Source: a virus
Strand: one strand, 5' to 3'
DNA length: 64,000 bases
IMG/VR virus record: IMGVR_UViG_3300032213_001637
Span: 1 to 64,000 of that record
Shown here: one piece after another, positions 32,464 to 41,004 of the stretch
Position numbering within the stretch: position 1 is the first letter of the stretch
How the letters are laid out: each line of letters begins with the position of its first letter
Notes under the pieces: model-generated
Told to the model about the DNA's origin: nothing
What the model saw: only the letters and a program-made list of their open reading frames with translations
Database searches by the model: none
Position numbers and translations under genes: made by a program

Positions 32464-33044
32464 ATAGTTAATTTGCGTTCCAATTTCCAAACTTTAGCAA
32501 TCAAAAATGAACCAAATTTATATATCAATCTACAGATAAATCGAATAACCTTGTTATATGGTTTGATGATTAATCTATAAAACATAGTGGATTCAACCAC
32601 TTTTCGATTTTTAAGTTCTTCAATATGTTGTTTATGGAGTTCTTTTCGTTTGGTGTTATCGTTTATTTCAAACTTAATTGGTTTAATCTTGTCAATAACT
32701 CCGTCAATAAATACAACTTCAAATTCAACCCAATAGTCATATACACCACCATCATTATTTTGATAATCATACATACGGATGGTTCTGGTTGTTTTTACAT
32801 GAGTCCACCAATGTTTGATTTCTTTTATAATACCAAACTTTTGTGAAAATGTTTTACCATTCGGATCGCCATCGATGTGTTCTCGTTCACATTCACGTAA
32901 CCACAATGTACCATCTTCACGGATTTCATAAGAATCCAATCCGCAATCTAAATCTTTGGTTTGAAAAGACTCAACGATATACCCTTTAGTATCTTCCGGC
33001 AGCGGAAGTGGATACTTACATACTATGTCATCGAACATTCCCAT
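32460..33044 (-). CDS. Conserved-looking phage protein MGMFDDI family
   Basis: A 194-residue protein. The opening M-G-M-F-D-D-I-V-C-K-Y-P-L-P-L-P with F-Q-T-K-D-L-D-C near 27-34 and E-I-R-E-D-G-T-L-W near 40-48 is a pattern I have seen in many phage proteins without known function. The C-terminal 50 residues are basic and hydrophobic (R-F-I-C-R-L-I-Y-K-F), perhaps membrane-associated. Confidence 0.55.
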   Translation of the reverse strand: MGMFDDIVCKYPLPLPEDTKGYIVESFQTKDLDCGLDSYEIREDGTLWLRECEREHIDGDPNGKTFSQKFGIIKEIKHWWTHVKTTRTIRMYDYQNNDGGVYDYWVEFEVVFIDGVIDKIKPIKFEINDNTKRKELHKQHIEELKNRKVVESTMFYRLIIKPYNKVIRFICRLIYKFGSFLIAKVWKLERKLTI

Positions 33045-33047
33045 AAA

Positions 33048-33251
33048 TCATCCTTTTGGATATGTAATTTCATACTGAATTTCATGATACTTGCCCATAA
33101 AAATACGAAATTGAGGCATTTCTAATGTAGGATAATAGTTGGCTTGAATCACAATCTTGTTTGATTGTTCATTTTCATAGTTAGCATACTTGAACCACTC
33201 TTTTGCAGCCCAATTATCCCAAACATCTTTAAGAATTTGACGTTTATTCAT
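33048..33251 (-). CDS. Small protein with ANYYP motif
   Basis: A 67-residue protein. I-V-I-Q-A-N-Y-Y-P near residues 33-41 also occurs as F-I-I-Y-A-N-Y-Y-P in the gene at 33634, so the two are likely paralogues. Function unknown. It overlaps the preceding gene, which contains a terminator-like hairpin shortly before its stop. Confidence 0.5.
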   Translation of the reverse strand: MNKRQILKDVWDNWAAKEWFKYANYENEQSNKIVIQANYYPTLEMPQFRIFMGKYHEIQYEITYPKG

Positions 33252-33615
33252 GTTTTGTTTTAGTTTCTACCATCGGTGAATTAAAAAATTTCGACTGTAA
33301 ACGGCGCTTACAGTCGAAACGGGTTAAATTAGTGTTATCAATATCTTTTCCAATTGAAACTTCTTCACTAGAACGAATTTTATCTACCAATAGGAATGTT
33401 TTACAATTTTCATCATACAGATCTCGATACTCTTGTGAAGTAATTATTTCTGTGACCTTTTCATATCCCAATTGGTGATACAATTCATCAAAGAGTTTAT
33501 TAAACCCAAGTTGTGATGCCGCAATCTTTGAGGGATCAATACAATTAGCAATCTTGACTTGAAAAATAGTCAAGATATCAAACGCATAACCTTCATCGAC
33601 ACTGATTGTAACCAT
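33244..33615 (-). CDS. Small protein of unknown function with internal terminator
   Basis: A 123-residue acidic alpha/beta protein without recognised domains. Its last 25 codons contain a perfect 12-bp inverted repeat followed by six T on the coding strand. Transcripts ending there would lack the stop codon. It overlaps the next gene by 8 bp. Four short genes of this kind separate the glycan and replication blocks. Confidence 0.5.
   Translation of the reverse strand: MVTISVDEGYAFDILTIFQVKIANCIDPSKIAASQLGFNKLFDELYHQLGYEKVTEIITSQEYRDLYDENCKTFLLVDKIRSSEEVSIGKDIDNTNLTRFDCKRRLQSKFFNSPMVETKTKHE
33283..33319 (-). terminator. Intragenic terminator-like hairpin
   Basis: On the minus strand TTTCGACTGTAA, a 7-nt loop and TTACAGTCGAAA (12-bp perfect stem, 33289-33319) are followed directly by TTTTTT (complement of A33283-33288). 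This is the layout of an intrinsic terminator, placed inside the 3' end of the 33244-33615 reading frame and upstream of the gene at 33048. Confidence 0.65.
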
Positions 33616-33633
33616 AATTTGTGGGTATATATA

Positions 33634-33822
33634 TTAGATACCTAATGTACGGATACTTATTTTAATTTTATTTGATTTGGCAAAATCATAAACCTTACCG
33701 TCTTCAGTATATGGATAGTAATTTGCATAAATAATAAACTCACGTTTATTTAATCCATTTTCTATACGATTATACCAAGGACGTTTGCCAAATGTATTTG
33801 TAATTAATTCAATCGGTGTCAT
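33634..33822 (-). CDS. Small protein with ANYYP motif
   Basis: A 62-residue protein with I-I-Y-A-N-Y-Y-P near residues 30-37 and a basic C terminus; likely paralogue of the gene at 33048. Its start overlaps the clamp-loader stop by 4 bp, so it is coupled to replication genes. Function unknown. Confidence 0.5.
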   Translation of the reverse strand: MTPIELITNTFGKRPWYNRIENGLNKREFIIYANYYPYTEDGKVYDFAKSNKIKISIRTLGI

Positions 33823-34787
33823 TTTCGTAAATCAGTCAGAAGTTTGCTGATACATGCCATCAAAGCAATCTCCTTCAAAGGAGTAATCAACAAACTACAC
33901 TGATACATATATTCCGAAATGATTATTGTAGCAATAGCTTGTTTGCCATTTGCGTATTCATCCACCTTCTGATATAAAACCGCAAAGTAATCATCGTAGA
34001 CCTTAATACGTTGATCCGCAATAAATTGTCGAATCTCATTAAAAGTTGTAGGTTTACCAATACCATTCTTGATCATTTCAATCAACTTCTGATGGGTATC
34101 AGTCTTTAAGGATGACTCCTTATTGATCTTCAACTTACCTTCAAAAGTAGACTGTTGTGCAACATTGATAACCTTACGAATGTCAGGATAATACGTGTTA
34201 ACAATATACGCCAAGTCGTCGTTTTGATATTCAACATTCTCAGTCTTGAGAATCTTGGTCATATGAACTGCGACCGAAACCTTGGTCATTGGTGCAATCT
34301 CAAACGTCATACAACGTGAAACAATCGGAAGAATCATCTTCTCATGATAGTTACATGTCAGAATGAACCTAGTAGACATACTAAACGTCTCCATCAAGTT
34401 ACGCAAAGCCGCTTGTGCTTCTGGTGACATATAATCACATTCGTCAAGAATGATAACCTTCAAAGGTTTGATACCTACACAAGACGCAAAACTCTTGATC
34501 TTGGTTCGAACATTATCGACCTTATTTTCATCAGACGCATTAATATACAATACATCACAGCTGATCTGTTTAGTCAACAGTTTAGCCAACGTGGTCTTTC
34601 CAGTGCCAGCACCACCATACAACATCAAATGTGGAATGTTCTGTTGATCGATATACGACTTAACCGTATTGGTGATATTCTCATTACCGATGTAGTTTTC
34701 AATAGTTGTAGGTCGATACTTCTCAACCCACAAACTATGAACCTTAGTATCATCAGTATGACTGACCTCTTCAAAAAAGGCATCCAT
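33819..34787 (-). CDS. Clamp-loader ATPase, T4 gp44-like
   Basis: A 322-residue AAA+ protein, near T4 gp44 in length. G-G-A-G-T-G-K-T at 58-65 is Walker A, D-E-C-D at 115-118 is the Walker B box of clamp loaders, and the trans-acting S-R-C lies at 157-159. E-K-Y-R-P near 22-26 is the usual N-terminal motif. It opens the sliding clamp at primer ends. No gp62-like partner was recognised. It lies 5 nt after the clamp gene. Confidence 0.93.
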   Translation of the reverse strand: MDAFFEEVSHTDDTKVHSLWVEKYRPTTIENYIGNENITNTVKSYIDQQNIPHLMLYGGAGTGKTTLAKLLTKQISCDVLYINASDENKVDNVRTKIKSFASCVGIKPLKVIILDECDYMSPEAQAALRNLMETFSMSTRFILTCNYHEKMILPIVSRCMTFEIAPMTKVSVAVHMTKILKTENVEYQNDDLAYIVNTYYPDIRKVINVAQQSTFEGKLKINKESSLKTDTHQKLIEMIKNGIGKPTTFNEIRQFIADQRIKVYDDYFAVLYQKVDEYANGKQAIATIIISEYMYQCSLLITPLKEIALMACISKLLTDLRK

Positions 34788-34792
34788 AAGAA

Positions 34793-35536
34793 TTATTCTC
34801 TGGCTTGAACAGGACCAAAGTGATAAGTAGCATCAAAGGTATCGGTACTGAACTGAACAGTTGCCAATCCTGACTCAGAAACCTTCAATACAGCGTTTTC
34901 ACACTCGTTGTTAGAATCCAACACACTCTTGAGAAAATCTGCATTAAAGTTCAAAGGCTTGTCAAGCTTCGCCGTTCCAGTCTTGATAGGAACATCCAAA
35001 GTTACACGATTGCTGTTGATTGAAGCGTATCCGATTACCAATTGAACCGTATTAGTCTTTTTGTTCATCAAAAGAGTAAACTTGGATTCGTCAGACAACG
35101 CATCCTTGGCACTACGATACTTAGAAATGAACTCCTTGTTGAGATCAATTTCAAAGTGATATGTAGGTTGTTTCGCAAGACGTGAAGACTTAGGAATCAC
35201 AGTCAACTCAGCCGTCATAAACTGAATCTCAGAGGTTTTATCAGAGAATGATAGAGAAGTCACACGTCCATCGTTCTGATTGATCGTCATGGTGATATCT
35301 TCACCCAGAGCCTTCAACATCTTCTGCAACTTATCAGTGTCATACACACCAATCTCATAATCGGCAGAAAGTCCTTCGACGTTCTTCCAGTTCACATCAT
35401 AAACCAAACTTTTGTCGCTGGTGATGGCACTCAGACTGATCTGATTGTCCTTGGTGGAAAGATTCCACTTAACTGCGGTTACTTCTCCGTTAAGAGAATA
35501 TTTATTAATGAATTTTTGTAGGTTTGTCTTTGTCAT
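34793..35536 (-). CDS. Sliding clamp, T4 gp45-like
   Basis: A 247-residue processivity factor, close to T4 gp45 in size. Two repeated alpha/beta halves are visible, with a basic patch (P-K-S-S-R-L-A-K-Q) near the middle and the F-N-A-D-F-L-K-S-V-L motif typical of gp45 near residue 200. The chosen start, M-T-K-T-N-L-Q-K-F, gives a normal length; an ATG 66 bp upstream would overlap the preceding gene. It tethers the polymerase at 38193 and may also act in late transcription, as gp45 does in T4. Confidence 0.87.
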   Translation of the reverse strand: MTKTNLQKFINKYSLNGEVTAVKWNLSTKDNQISLSAITSDKSLVYDVNWKNVEGLSADYEIGVYDTDKLQKMLKALGEDITMTINQNDGRVTSLSFSDKTSEIQFMTAELTVIPKSSRLAKQPTYHFEIDLNKEFISKYRSAKDALSDESKFTLLMNKKTNTVQLVIGYASINSNRVTLDVPIKTGTAKLDKPLNFNADFLKSVLDSNNECENAVLKVSESGLATVQFSTDTFDATYHFGPVQARE

Positions 35537-35589
35537 AACTTTTTTAAGTTGTTCTTTATACTGTAGTCTAACTATCTCGATCTGTCCAT

Positions 35590-36051
35590 TTAATTTATCC
35601 AATATTCGTTCTCAGACTGTTCGGGGAATTCTTTCACAAAGTCCGTACATATAGCATGGCATTTGGTACGATCTCCAATCCATCCTCTTTCTGGCAAAAC
35701 ACACACGCTTTCAGGATACAACTGTTTGCCCGGATAGGTCCAAATGTATCGTTTGCTGGTCAATACCCAATCTTCGGTGGTATGCCAAAATACGTTAACT
35801 GAATAATCCTGAAACAACATATTAAATGCGTCTCCATTTTTTGCATGAAGCCAAAACTTATGATTGGTTAGAAAATCATACTTGACTTCATACAATGGTT
35901 CATCATGTCCCAGATACCACTTGGTTTTAATATACCAGACATCAATTTCAACATCATGTCCAGCCTTTTCAGCAAATTTGATATAATCCGGATGGTTTTC
36001 CTTTTCAGGAATAGATCCATTCAAATTACCTCGGTGTGATATTAGTTTCAT
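35590..36051 (-). CDS. GDPD/PLC-like phosphodiesterase
   Basis: A 153-residue protein. I-S-H-R-G-N near residues 4-9 and V-E-I-D-V-W near 34-39 match the His and Glu/Asp metal site of glycerophosphodiester phosphodiesterases, and Y-L-G-H-D-E-P near 46-52 gives the second histidine. It is about 100 residues shorter than usual GDPDs, so the barrel is minimal. Phospholipid headgroup or teichoic-type substrates are possible. It overlaps the HAD-nucleotidyltransferase gene by 26 bp. Confidence 0.7.
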   Translation of the reverse strand: MKLISHRGNLNGSIPEKENHPDYIKFAEKAGHDVEIDVWYIKTKWYLGHDEPLYEVKYDFLTNHKFWLHAKNGDAFNMLFQDYSVNVFWHTTEDWVLTSKRYIWTYPGKQLYPESVCVLPERGWIGDRTKCHAICTDFVKEFPEQSENEYWIN

Positions 36052-37411
36052 AATACTTCAAAAAATACTCCAAATCTTCTGGTGTTCCCAATCCCCACAT
36101 CTTTTCAATGTTAAATGTACGAATACGTTTACCATCCATAATAGCTTCATTGAATACGGGACAAACATAAAACTCGTTATTAACCCGAATATTCTTTTGA
36201 ATCATCTGTTCGGCATACTTAACATAATCACTTCCACGTCTCCAATAGTATATGCCTACCGTCGCCACGTCACTTATAGGACGTTTTTCAGCAACTTCGG
36301 TAACATACCCAAATTCGTTCAGTTTTACATAACTCCACTTAGGATGTGTAGACTTAAAGGTAAGAATGTTACCGTCCAAATCCCCCGTTGTCGAGACATA
36401 AATGAACTCTTCATTGTTCCACTCCACAAACTGATCACTATTGGCAATAATAAGAGGTTCATCTTTATCGATAAATGTTTTTGCCAACAAGGTTGTACAT
36501 GCCGCGCCCTCAGTGATTCCCTCGACCTGAACAATTTCATTGTTGGGACAGAAATTATTCAATGTATCTTTTAGATTATACTTTTCAAAATGACTCTTTT
36601 GAACAATAAAGATATACTTCGATTCTACATTCAAATTGTCAACAACCCATTGAATCATAGGCTTTCCTCTTACATCAATCAAAGGTTTTGGAAATGTATA
36701 TCCCGCCTTTTCAAATCGACTTCCAGCTCCTGCCATTGGTATTAAAACATTCATTTTTCCTCCTTGCCACTTTGGTATTTTAACATTCTTATTTATACAA
36801 TCAATATGTCCAGTAATATGTTCATATGTTACATCTGATGAATTATTTACTCCAAGTAAATATGCCCCACTGTTGTTTGCCGCGTTACGTCCAATCACAC
36901 TATCTTCAATGATAAACGTTTCTTTAGGTGTTACACCAGCGGTAATCATTGATCTCAAATAAATTTCCGGGTGGGGTTTTGGATATTTAACATCTTCATT
37001 AGACAAATAAAAGTCAACATATTCCAATAATCCCAACTTCAATAAAGTAATCTTTACACTATCACGAATGCTGTTACTAGCAACTGCAATTGTATAACGA
37101 TGTTCATTTTTTAACTTTTTAAGAACTTCAATTAGTCGATTATCAGGTGATAACTCTTTCAACATTTGATAAGTATATGATTGTTTCCGTAGCCATATAC
37201 ATTGAAACTCTGTTCCAGATAATCCCTTTTCACGACCAAGTAAATCCAATTTCTTATGAGTACTCAGTCCATCATACTTGGCAAGATGTTCATCATATGA
37301 AATTTCATACTTTGGATCAACATCACGTAACGATTTGTTGAAGGCATCATAGTGAAGTTTCTTGGTTTCAACCAAAACTCCATCCAAATCAAAAACAATT
37401 AATTTAATCAT
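36026..37411 (-). CDS. HAD phosphatase fused to sugar nucleotidylyltransferase
   Basis: A 461-residue bifunctional protein. Residues 1 to about 215 are a HAD hydrolase: F-D-L-D-G-V-L-V at 7-14, S-N-S near 111-113, K-P-H-P-E near 146-150 and I-E-D-S near 164-167. Residues about 222-461 are a nucleotidylyltransferase: P-M-A-G-A-G-S-R-F near 226-234, P-K-P-L near 241-244, and N-S-D near 320-322. It could dephosphorylate and activate one sugar, as in heptose or aminosugar pathways. It sits between polymerase and clamp genes. Confidence 0.85.
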   Translation of the reverse strand: MIKLIVFDLDGVLVETKKLHYDAFNKSLRDVDPKYEISYDEHLAKYDGLSTHKKLDLLGREKGLSGTEFQCIWLRKQSYTYQMLKELSPDNRLIEVLKKLKNEHRYTIAVASNSIRDSVKITLLKLGLLEYVDFYLSNEDVKYPKPHPEIYLRSMITAGVTPKETFIIEDSVIGRNAANNSGAYLLGVNNSSDVTYEHITGHIDCINKNVKIPKWQGGKMNVLIPMAGAGSRFEKAGYTFPKPLIDVRGKPMIQWVVDNLNVESKYIFIVQKSHFEKYNLKDTLNNFCPNNEIVQVEGITEGAACTTLLAKTFIDKDEPLIIANSDQFVEWNNEEFIYVSTTGDLDGNILTFKSTHPKWSYVKLNEFGYVTEVAEKRPISDVATVGIYYWRRGSDYVKYAEQMIQKNIRVNNEFYVCPVFNEAIMDGKRIRTFNIEKMWGLGTPEDLEYFLKYYETNITPR

Positions 37412-38196
37412 ACGTACTGAGTAACATCAAAATTTGGGTATACATGTTCAAAGTAATGAAACATATATGTACCCTCAGATGTTTTACGACTCATAATTAA
37501 CGAAGAATTAGGAAGTAAAGTTTTTATATTATTCAATTCGAATTGTTTTTTAAACAACAAATGAGATATACAGTTCTGACACATATCACATAGTGACAAT
37601 ATATCATCGTATACACTACAATAGACCTCAAATGGATGTTGTTTAGCAATACAGAAATTGTCATCTATCCATCCTTCTCCACATCCATATATCTTACCAC
37701 CACAATTAACTACGTGGTCAACGTGGGTAATAATAGAATCATCCGTTAACCGATTTAAATGATCTACATTAAATGGATGTCTCAATCCAACGTCAGGTCG
37801 AATACGAACATAATAGTCATATTTCATACTATTCATACGTTCATACTGTTTAACAATTTTATATAAACGATTTAACTTATAAAGCCAATACAATGTATTT
37901 GAAACTTTATTATCAGTGCTATGTTGATACTTCTTAATACGTTCCTGATGTTCGTTAAAATTATTAACAATACCACCGGTAAAAGGTGTCAGCGTTTCAA
38001 TGTCAGTAATTTTAAAATGTGGTTGAAACGCATCAATACATGATTCAGTATCGTGTTCATCCCAGAAAGATCCAAACATATCAACATTATGACCCGAATC
38101 TAAAAGTGGTTGAATCAAATTGTTTTTATTCAAATCTAACACCAAATTAAACCGTTCGGTTCTTCCTGACATCAAAATAGCAATATTCATAATCAA
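37408..38196 (-). CDS. Glycosyltransferase-like protein
   Basis: A 262-residue protein. The N terminus I-A-I-L-M-S-G-R-T-E-R-F resembles capsule-type transferases. Y-D-Y-Y-V-R-I-R-P-D-V-G near 135-146 has the R-x-R-P-D element seen in GT-A-like viral sugar transferases. Several cysteines and Trp residues cluster late. Donor and acceptor unknown. It overlaps both the polymerase stop and the HAD-fusion start by 4 bp. Confidence 0.6.
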   Translation of the reverse strand: MIMNIAILMSGRTERFNLVLDLNKNNLIQPLLDSGHNVDMFGSFWDEHDTESCIDAFQPHFKITDIETLTPFTGGIVNNFNEHQERIKKYQHSTDNKVSNTLYWLYKLNRLYKIVKQYERMNSMKYDYYVRIRPDVGLRHPFNVDHLNRLTDDSIITHVDHVVNCGGKIYGCGEGWIDDNFCIAKQHPFEVYCSVYDDILSLCDMCQNCISHLLFKKQFELNNIKTLLPNSSLIMSRKTSEGTYMFHYFEHVYPNFDVTQYV

Positions 38197-40736
38197 AACT
38201 CAAAAAACTCAGATGCAGCTTTCCAATTTGAATTAGGATACTCCCACTTCAAAACCGTGTAAAAGTCAACAAGTTTACTCTTCAACTCTTGTTCATACAT
38301 GGTATCACGATCCATATACTTGGTGATAATATCCATAATCTGATGAGGATCCGTACCATCTGCCTTCATCGCAAGACACTCAATACCATACTCATTCTGT
38401 TTTAGATACACCCACTTGATTTTCTGACCATGAAATATCGGCGGAATAATCTTTGTCAAATTGAAATGAGTCAACAAATCATTATAGTACAACGACGCTT
38501 TAACCTGTGCAGGAGTACCAGATATAATTTGAAACGGTTGACGACTCTTAGGATTATAGTCAGCCTTAGTGGCTTCACTCTTGAACTTCACACTCGTATT
38601 CTTTGCAAGTTCAATAACACCAAAATTCTTCATGTCCTCTGTGAACTGTAGAATGTTGTTATTGATCGTCTCTTTATCAACATTCTTCAACAGATCAATC
38701 AAAAACTGTTTCATGAAGGTACGAAATTTGGCAGGAAACGACGTTCTAACTACGTCAATACCTTTAACTTCCAATTCGTCACACTCAACACCACCCTTGT
38801 TAATGATGAACTGACAATACCTTTTCTTAGCCAGCCAAAACGATGACTTAGCAATCACCTCTTGTTTTGCATCAAAACGATGATTCTTAACATTAAACAA
38901 ACGAACCGCCATAATGTCAAACATCTGATTAACATACTTCTGAACTTCTTCAGTAACTTTCAGAATAGCTTCAGTCATCTGTTTTTCATCATTCACATCA
39001 ATGTCAGGCATCGTTTTCTTGATAATAGGTAACGCACTGGCAAAACAAGAATCGGTATCAACATAAATGACATAATCGTTTCCATTAGCGTCATCACCCA
39101 ATACATTCTTATAATACTGGTTGATTGCCATATTCGCCGTCTTGATAATACTGACACCACTCAATGTAACTGCTTCAGCGTTGTCCTTATCATAAAAACG
39201 AAACACAGGAAGACCCAAACAACCATAAATGGAGTTTAGCAAGATCTTCTGCACCTTTTGACGTTGATCATAGAACTCATACATTTCCCATTCCTTTGCA
39301 TCAGCGTGTTTCTTAGCCAACTTACGCATTTCTTTACGTTCATTGAACCACTTAATTAGAATACTAGGAATTGTACCTTCTTGACCTTCTCCCTTTGGAA
39401 GTTTGTATACCGCTCCATTACTAGCAACGCTGAGATTGTTTTGAACCAACATTTCGTTAAAGTCCTGAGTAGAATACTTCTGACCACTGAGAATTACTTC
39501 AGTCAACTTACCACGAACAAAATCTTCGGCATTCCAATTTTCAACCTTCGCTATCTTAGTCTCAGGACTAATGTTGAGGCTGATAATGATATTAGGATAC
39601 ATTGATGTAAGGTCCAAGTCAAAAACCCAATCATAACGGCCAGGCACAGGAGGTTTAACATACGCACCTTCAAATCCTTCTTCTCCGTCTTCCAATCGTT
39701 GTTCATATTCTTCACGTCCTTCCAAAGGTTTGTTCGGAGCCACACGACCTTGACGACGCAAATAAATCAATATTGCACCTTCAAGGTAACGTGATGAAGT
39801 TCCAAAGTGTTCATAACCAACGTGTCCGGTATGACAAATACGACGTGCCAGATCAATGAATTGGAGTTTCTTATCAAGCGCCACAACGATCTTAACGTCA
39901 TTCAAGTTATATTCGATATATGTTTGAATGTCATCACGATACAAGTCGTTAAGACTTCCAGTATAAGTGATCTTATCAATATTGACTACCTTTTTACCAA
40001 TAGCACCAAGGGTATAACTCGGTTCATTTTTGCCACTGAACTTCTTGTAGAGTTCAATGTAGTCCATACATGAAACACCTGCTACGACCATTCGTTTGGC
40101 AAAGTTGTTATAATAACACTCATGAATTGGACTCAACCTCTTGGCAAAGTTGACACCCATCACACGTTTGATACGATTGTACAAATAAGGAACGTCGAAT
40201 CCATCAATGTTCCATCCTGTGATGATTGTGGGTTGAATTTCTTCCCATTTATTCATGAAGTGACTGATTAAAGATTCTTCATTATTGAAACTCTGAATAA
40301 TTGTATCATTGGTTTCACTGTCTTGAAGTTTACCTTCCTTATCCAAAATAAACGCTGTGTACTTGGATGTAGCACCATCATACAAAGCGATAGCAGTCAG
40401 TTCCTTATCACCCTCATCAATAATTGGAAATCCACCTTCGGAACTAACTTCAATATCGAAAAACACCACACGATGTCCCTTGGAAGGTTCATCACTGTCT
40501 TCGTAAGCGTCAATCAACACTCTTGTTTCGGGAGGAACGTCTCCTTCAAAGATTGAAGGATCGTTACGGTTGAAGTTTGTAACCTTTTCTAGTTCATCAC
40601 CGTAAACGGAACGATAACGTCCACCTGACTTCTTACGATACGCATACTTAGGTTGGGGAAACGTAACGTATCCCTTTTGATCGTCCCACAGGTGGACGGT
40701 TTCAGTTTTCTTGTCGATATAAATATTTTGATACAT
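38193..40736 (-). CDS. Family-B DNA polymerase, T4 gp43-like
   Basis: An 847-residue replicative polymerase. Exo I is F-D-I-E at 93-96, Exo II N-I-D-G-F-D near 174-179, Exo III Y-N-L-N-D near 274-278. Palm motif A is D-L-T-S-M-Y-P-N, motif B is Q-K-I-L-L-N-S-I-Y-G, motif C is Y-V-D-T-D-S. All catalytic aspartates are intact. It should have both synthesis and 3'-5' proofreading. First main gene of a leftward operon, 3 nt after a 77-residue gene, and with the clamp and loader downstream after three sugar-related genes. Confidence 0.96.
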   Translation of the reverse strand: MYQNIYIDKKTETVHLWDDQKGYVTFPQPKYAYRKKSGGRYRSVYGDELEKVTNFNRNDPSIFEGDVPPETRVLIDAYEDSDEPSKGHRVVFFDIEVSSEGGFPIIDEGDKELTAIALYDGATSKYTAFILDKEGKLQDSETNDTIIQSFNNEESLISHFMNKWEEIQPTIITGWNIDGFDVPYLYNRIKRVMGVNFAKRLSPIHECYYNNFAKRMVVAGVSCMDYIELYKKFSGKNEPSYTLGAIGKKVVNIDKITYTGSLNDLYRDDIQTYIEYNLNDVKIVVALDKKLQFIDLARRICHTGHVGYEHFGTSSRYLEGAILIYLRRQGRVAPNKPLEGREEYEQRLEDGEEGFEGAYVKPPVPGRYDWVFDLDLTSMYPNIIISLNISPETKIAKVENWNAEDFVRGKLTEVILSGQKYSTQDFNEMLVQNNLSVASNGAVYKLPKGEGQEGTIPSILIKWFNERKEMRKLAKKHADAKEWEMYEFYDQRQKVQKILLNSIYGCLGLPVFRFYDKDNAEAVTLSGVSIIKTANMAINQYYKNVLGDDANGNDYVIYVDTDSCFASALPIIKKTMPDIDVNDEKQMTEAILKVTEEVQKYVNQMFDIMAVRLFNVKNHRFDAKQEVIAKSSFWLAKKRYCQFIINKGGVECDELEVKGIDVVRTSFPAKFRTFMKQFLIDLLKNVDKETINNNILQFTEDMKNFGVIELAKNTSVKFKSEATKADYNPKSRQPFQIISGTPAQVKASLYYNDLLTHFNLTKIIPPIFHGQKIKWVYLKQNEYGIECLAMKADGTDPHQIMDIITKYMDRDTMYEQELKSKLVDFYTVLKWEYPNSNWKAASEFFEF

Positions 40737-40739
40737 AAC

Positions 40740-40973
40740 TTATTTGATATAACCCAACTTTGACTTCAAACTTTCATAGATGGAAAGGTGTTCTTCCTTA
40801 ATAGCAGTTTGTGTTGACAATACCCGTTCTGTCAACCAATGTTTTTGAATTGAAGGAAACAGCGCGGGTTCAATTTCAATGTCTGTAATAGCGGGCTTAT
40901 AAATCTTATTGACCATAAACCACAACATGGCTGTTTCATCCTCGTTTAGAGAATGTAGTTGTTCTAATGTCAT
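40740..40973 (-). CDS. Small protein preceding DNA polymerase
   Basis: A 77-residue helical acidic protein without recognised motifs, 3 nt upstream of the polymerase gene. TTGACG and a TATACG abutting the ATG may form a short-spaced promoter for the operon. Possible translational or replication accessory; unproven. Confidence 0.5.
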   Translation of the reverse strand: MTLEQLHSLNEDETAMLWFMVNKIYKPAITDIEIEPALFPSIQKHWLTERVLSTQTAIKEEHLSIYESLKSKLGYIK

Positions 40974-41004
40974 CGTATAACCTTAATCTACATTCGTCAA
41001 AACG

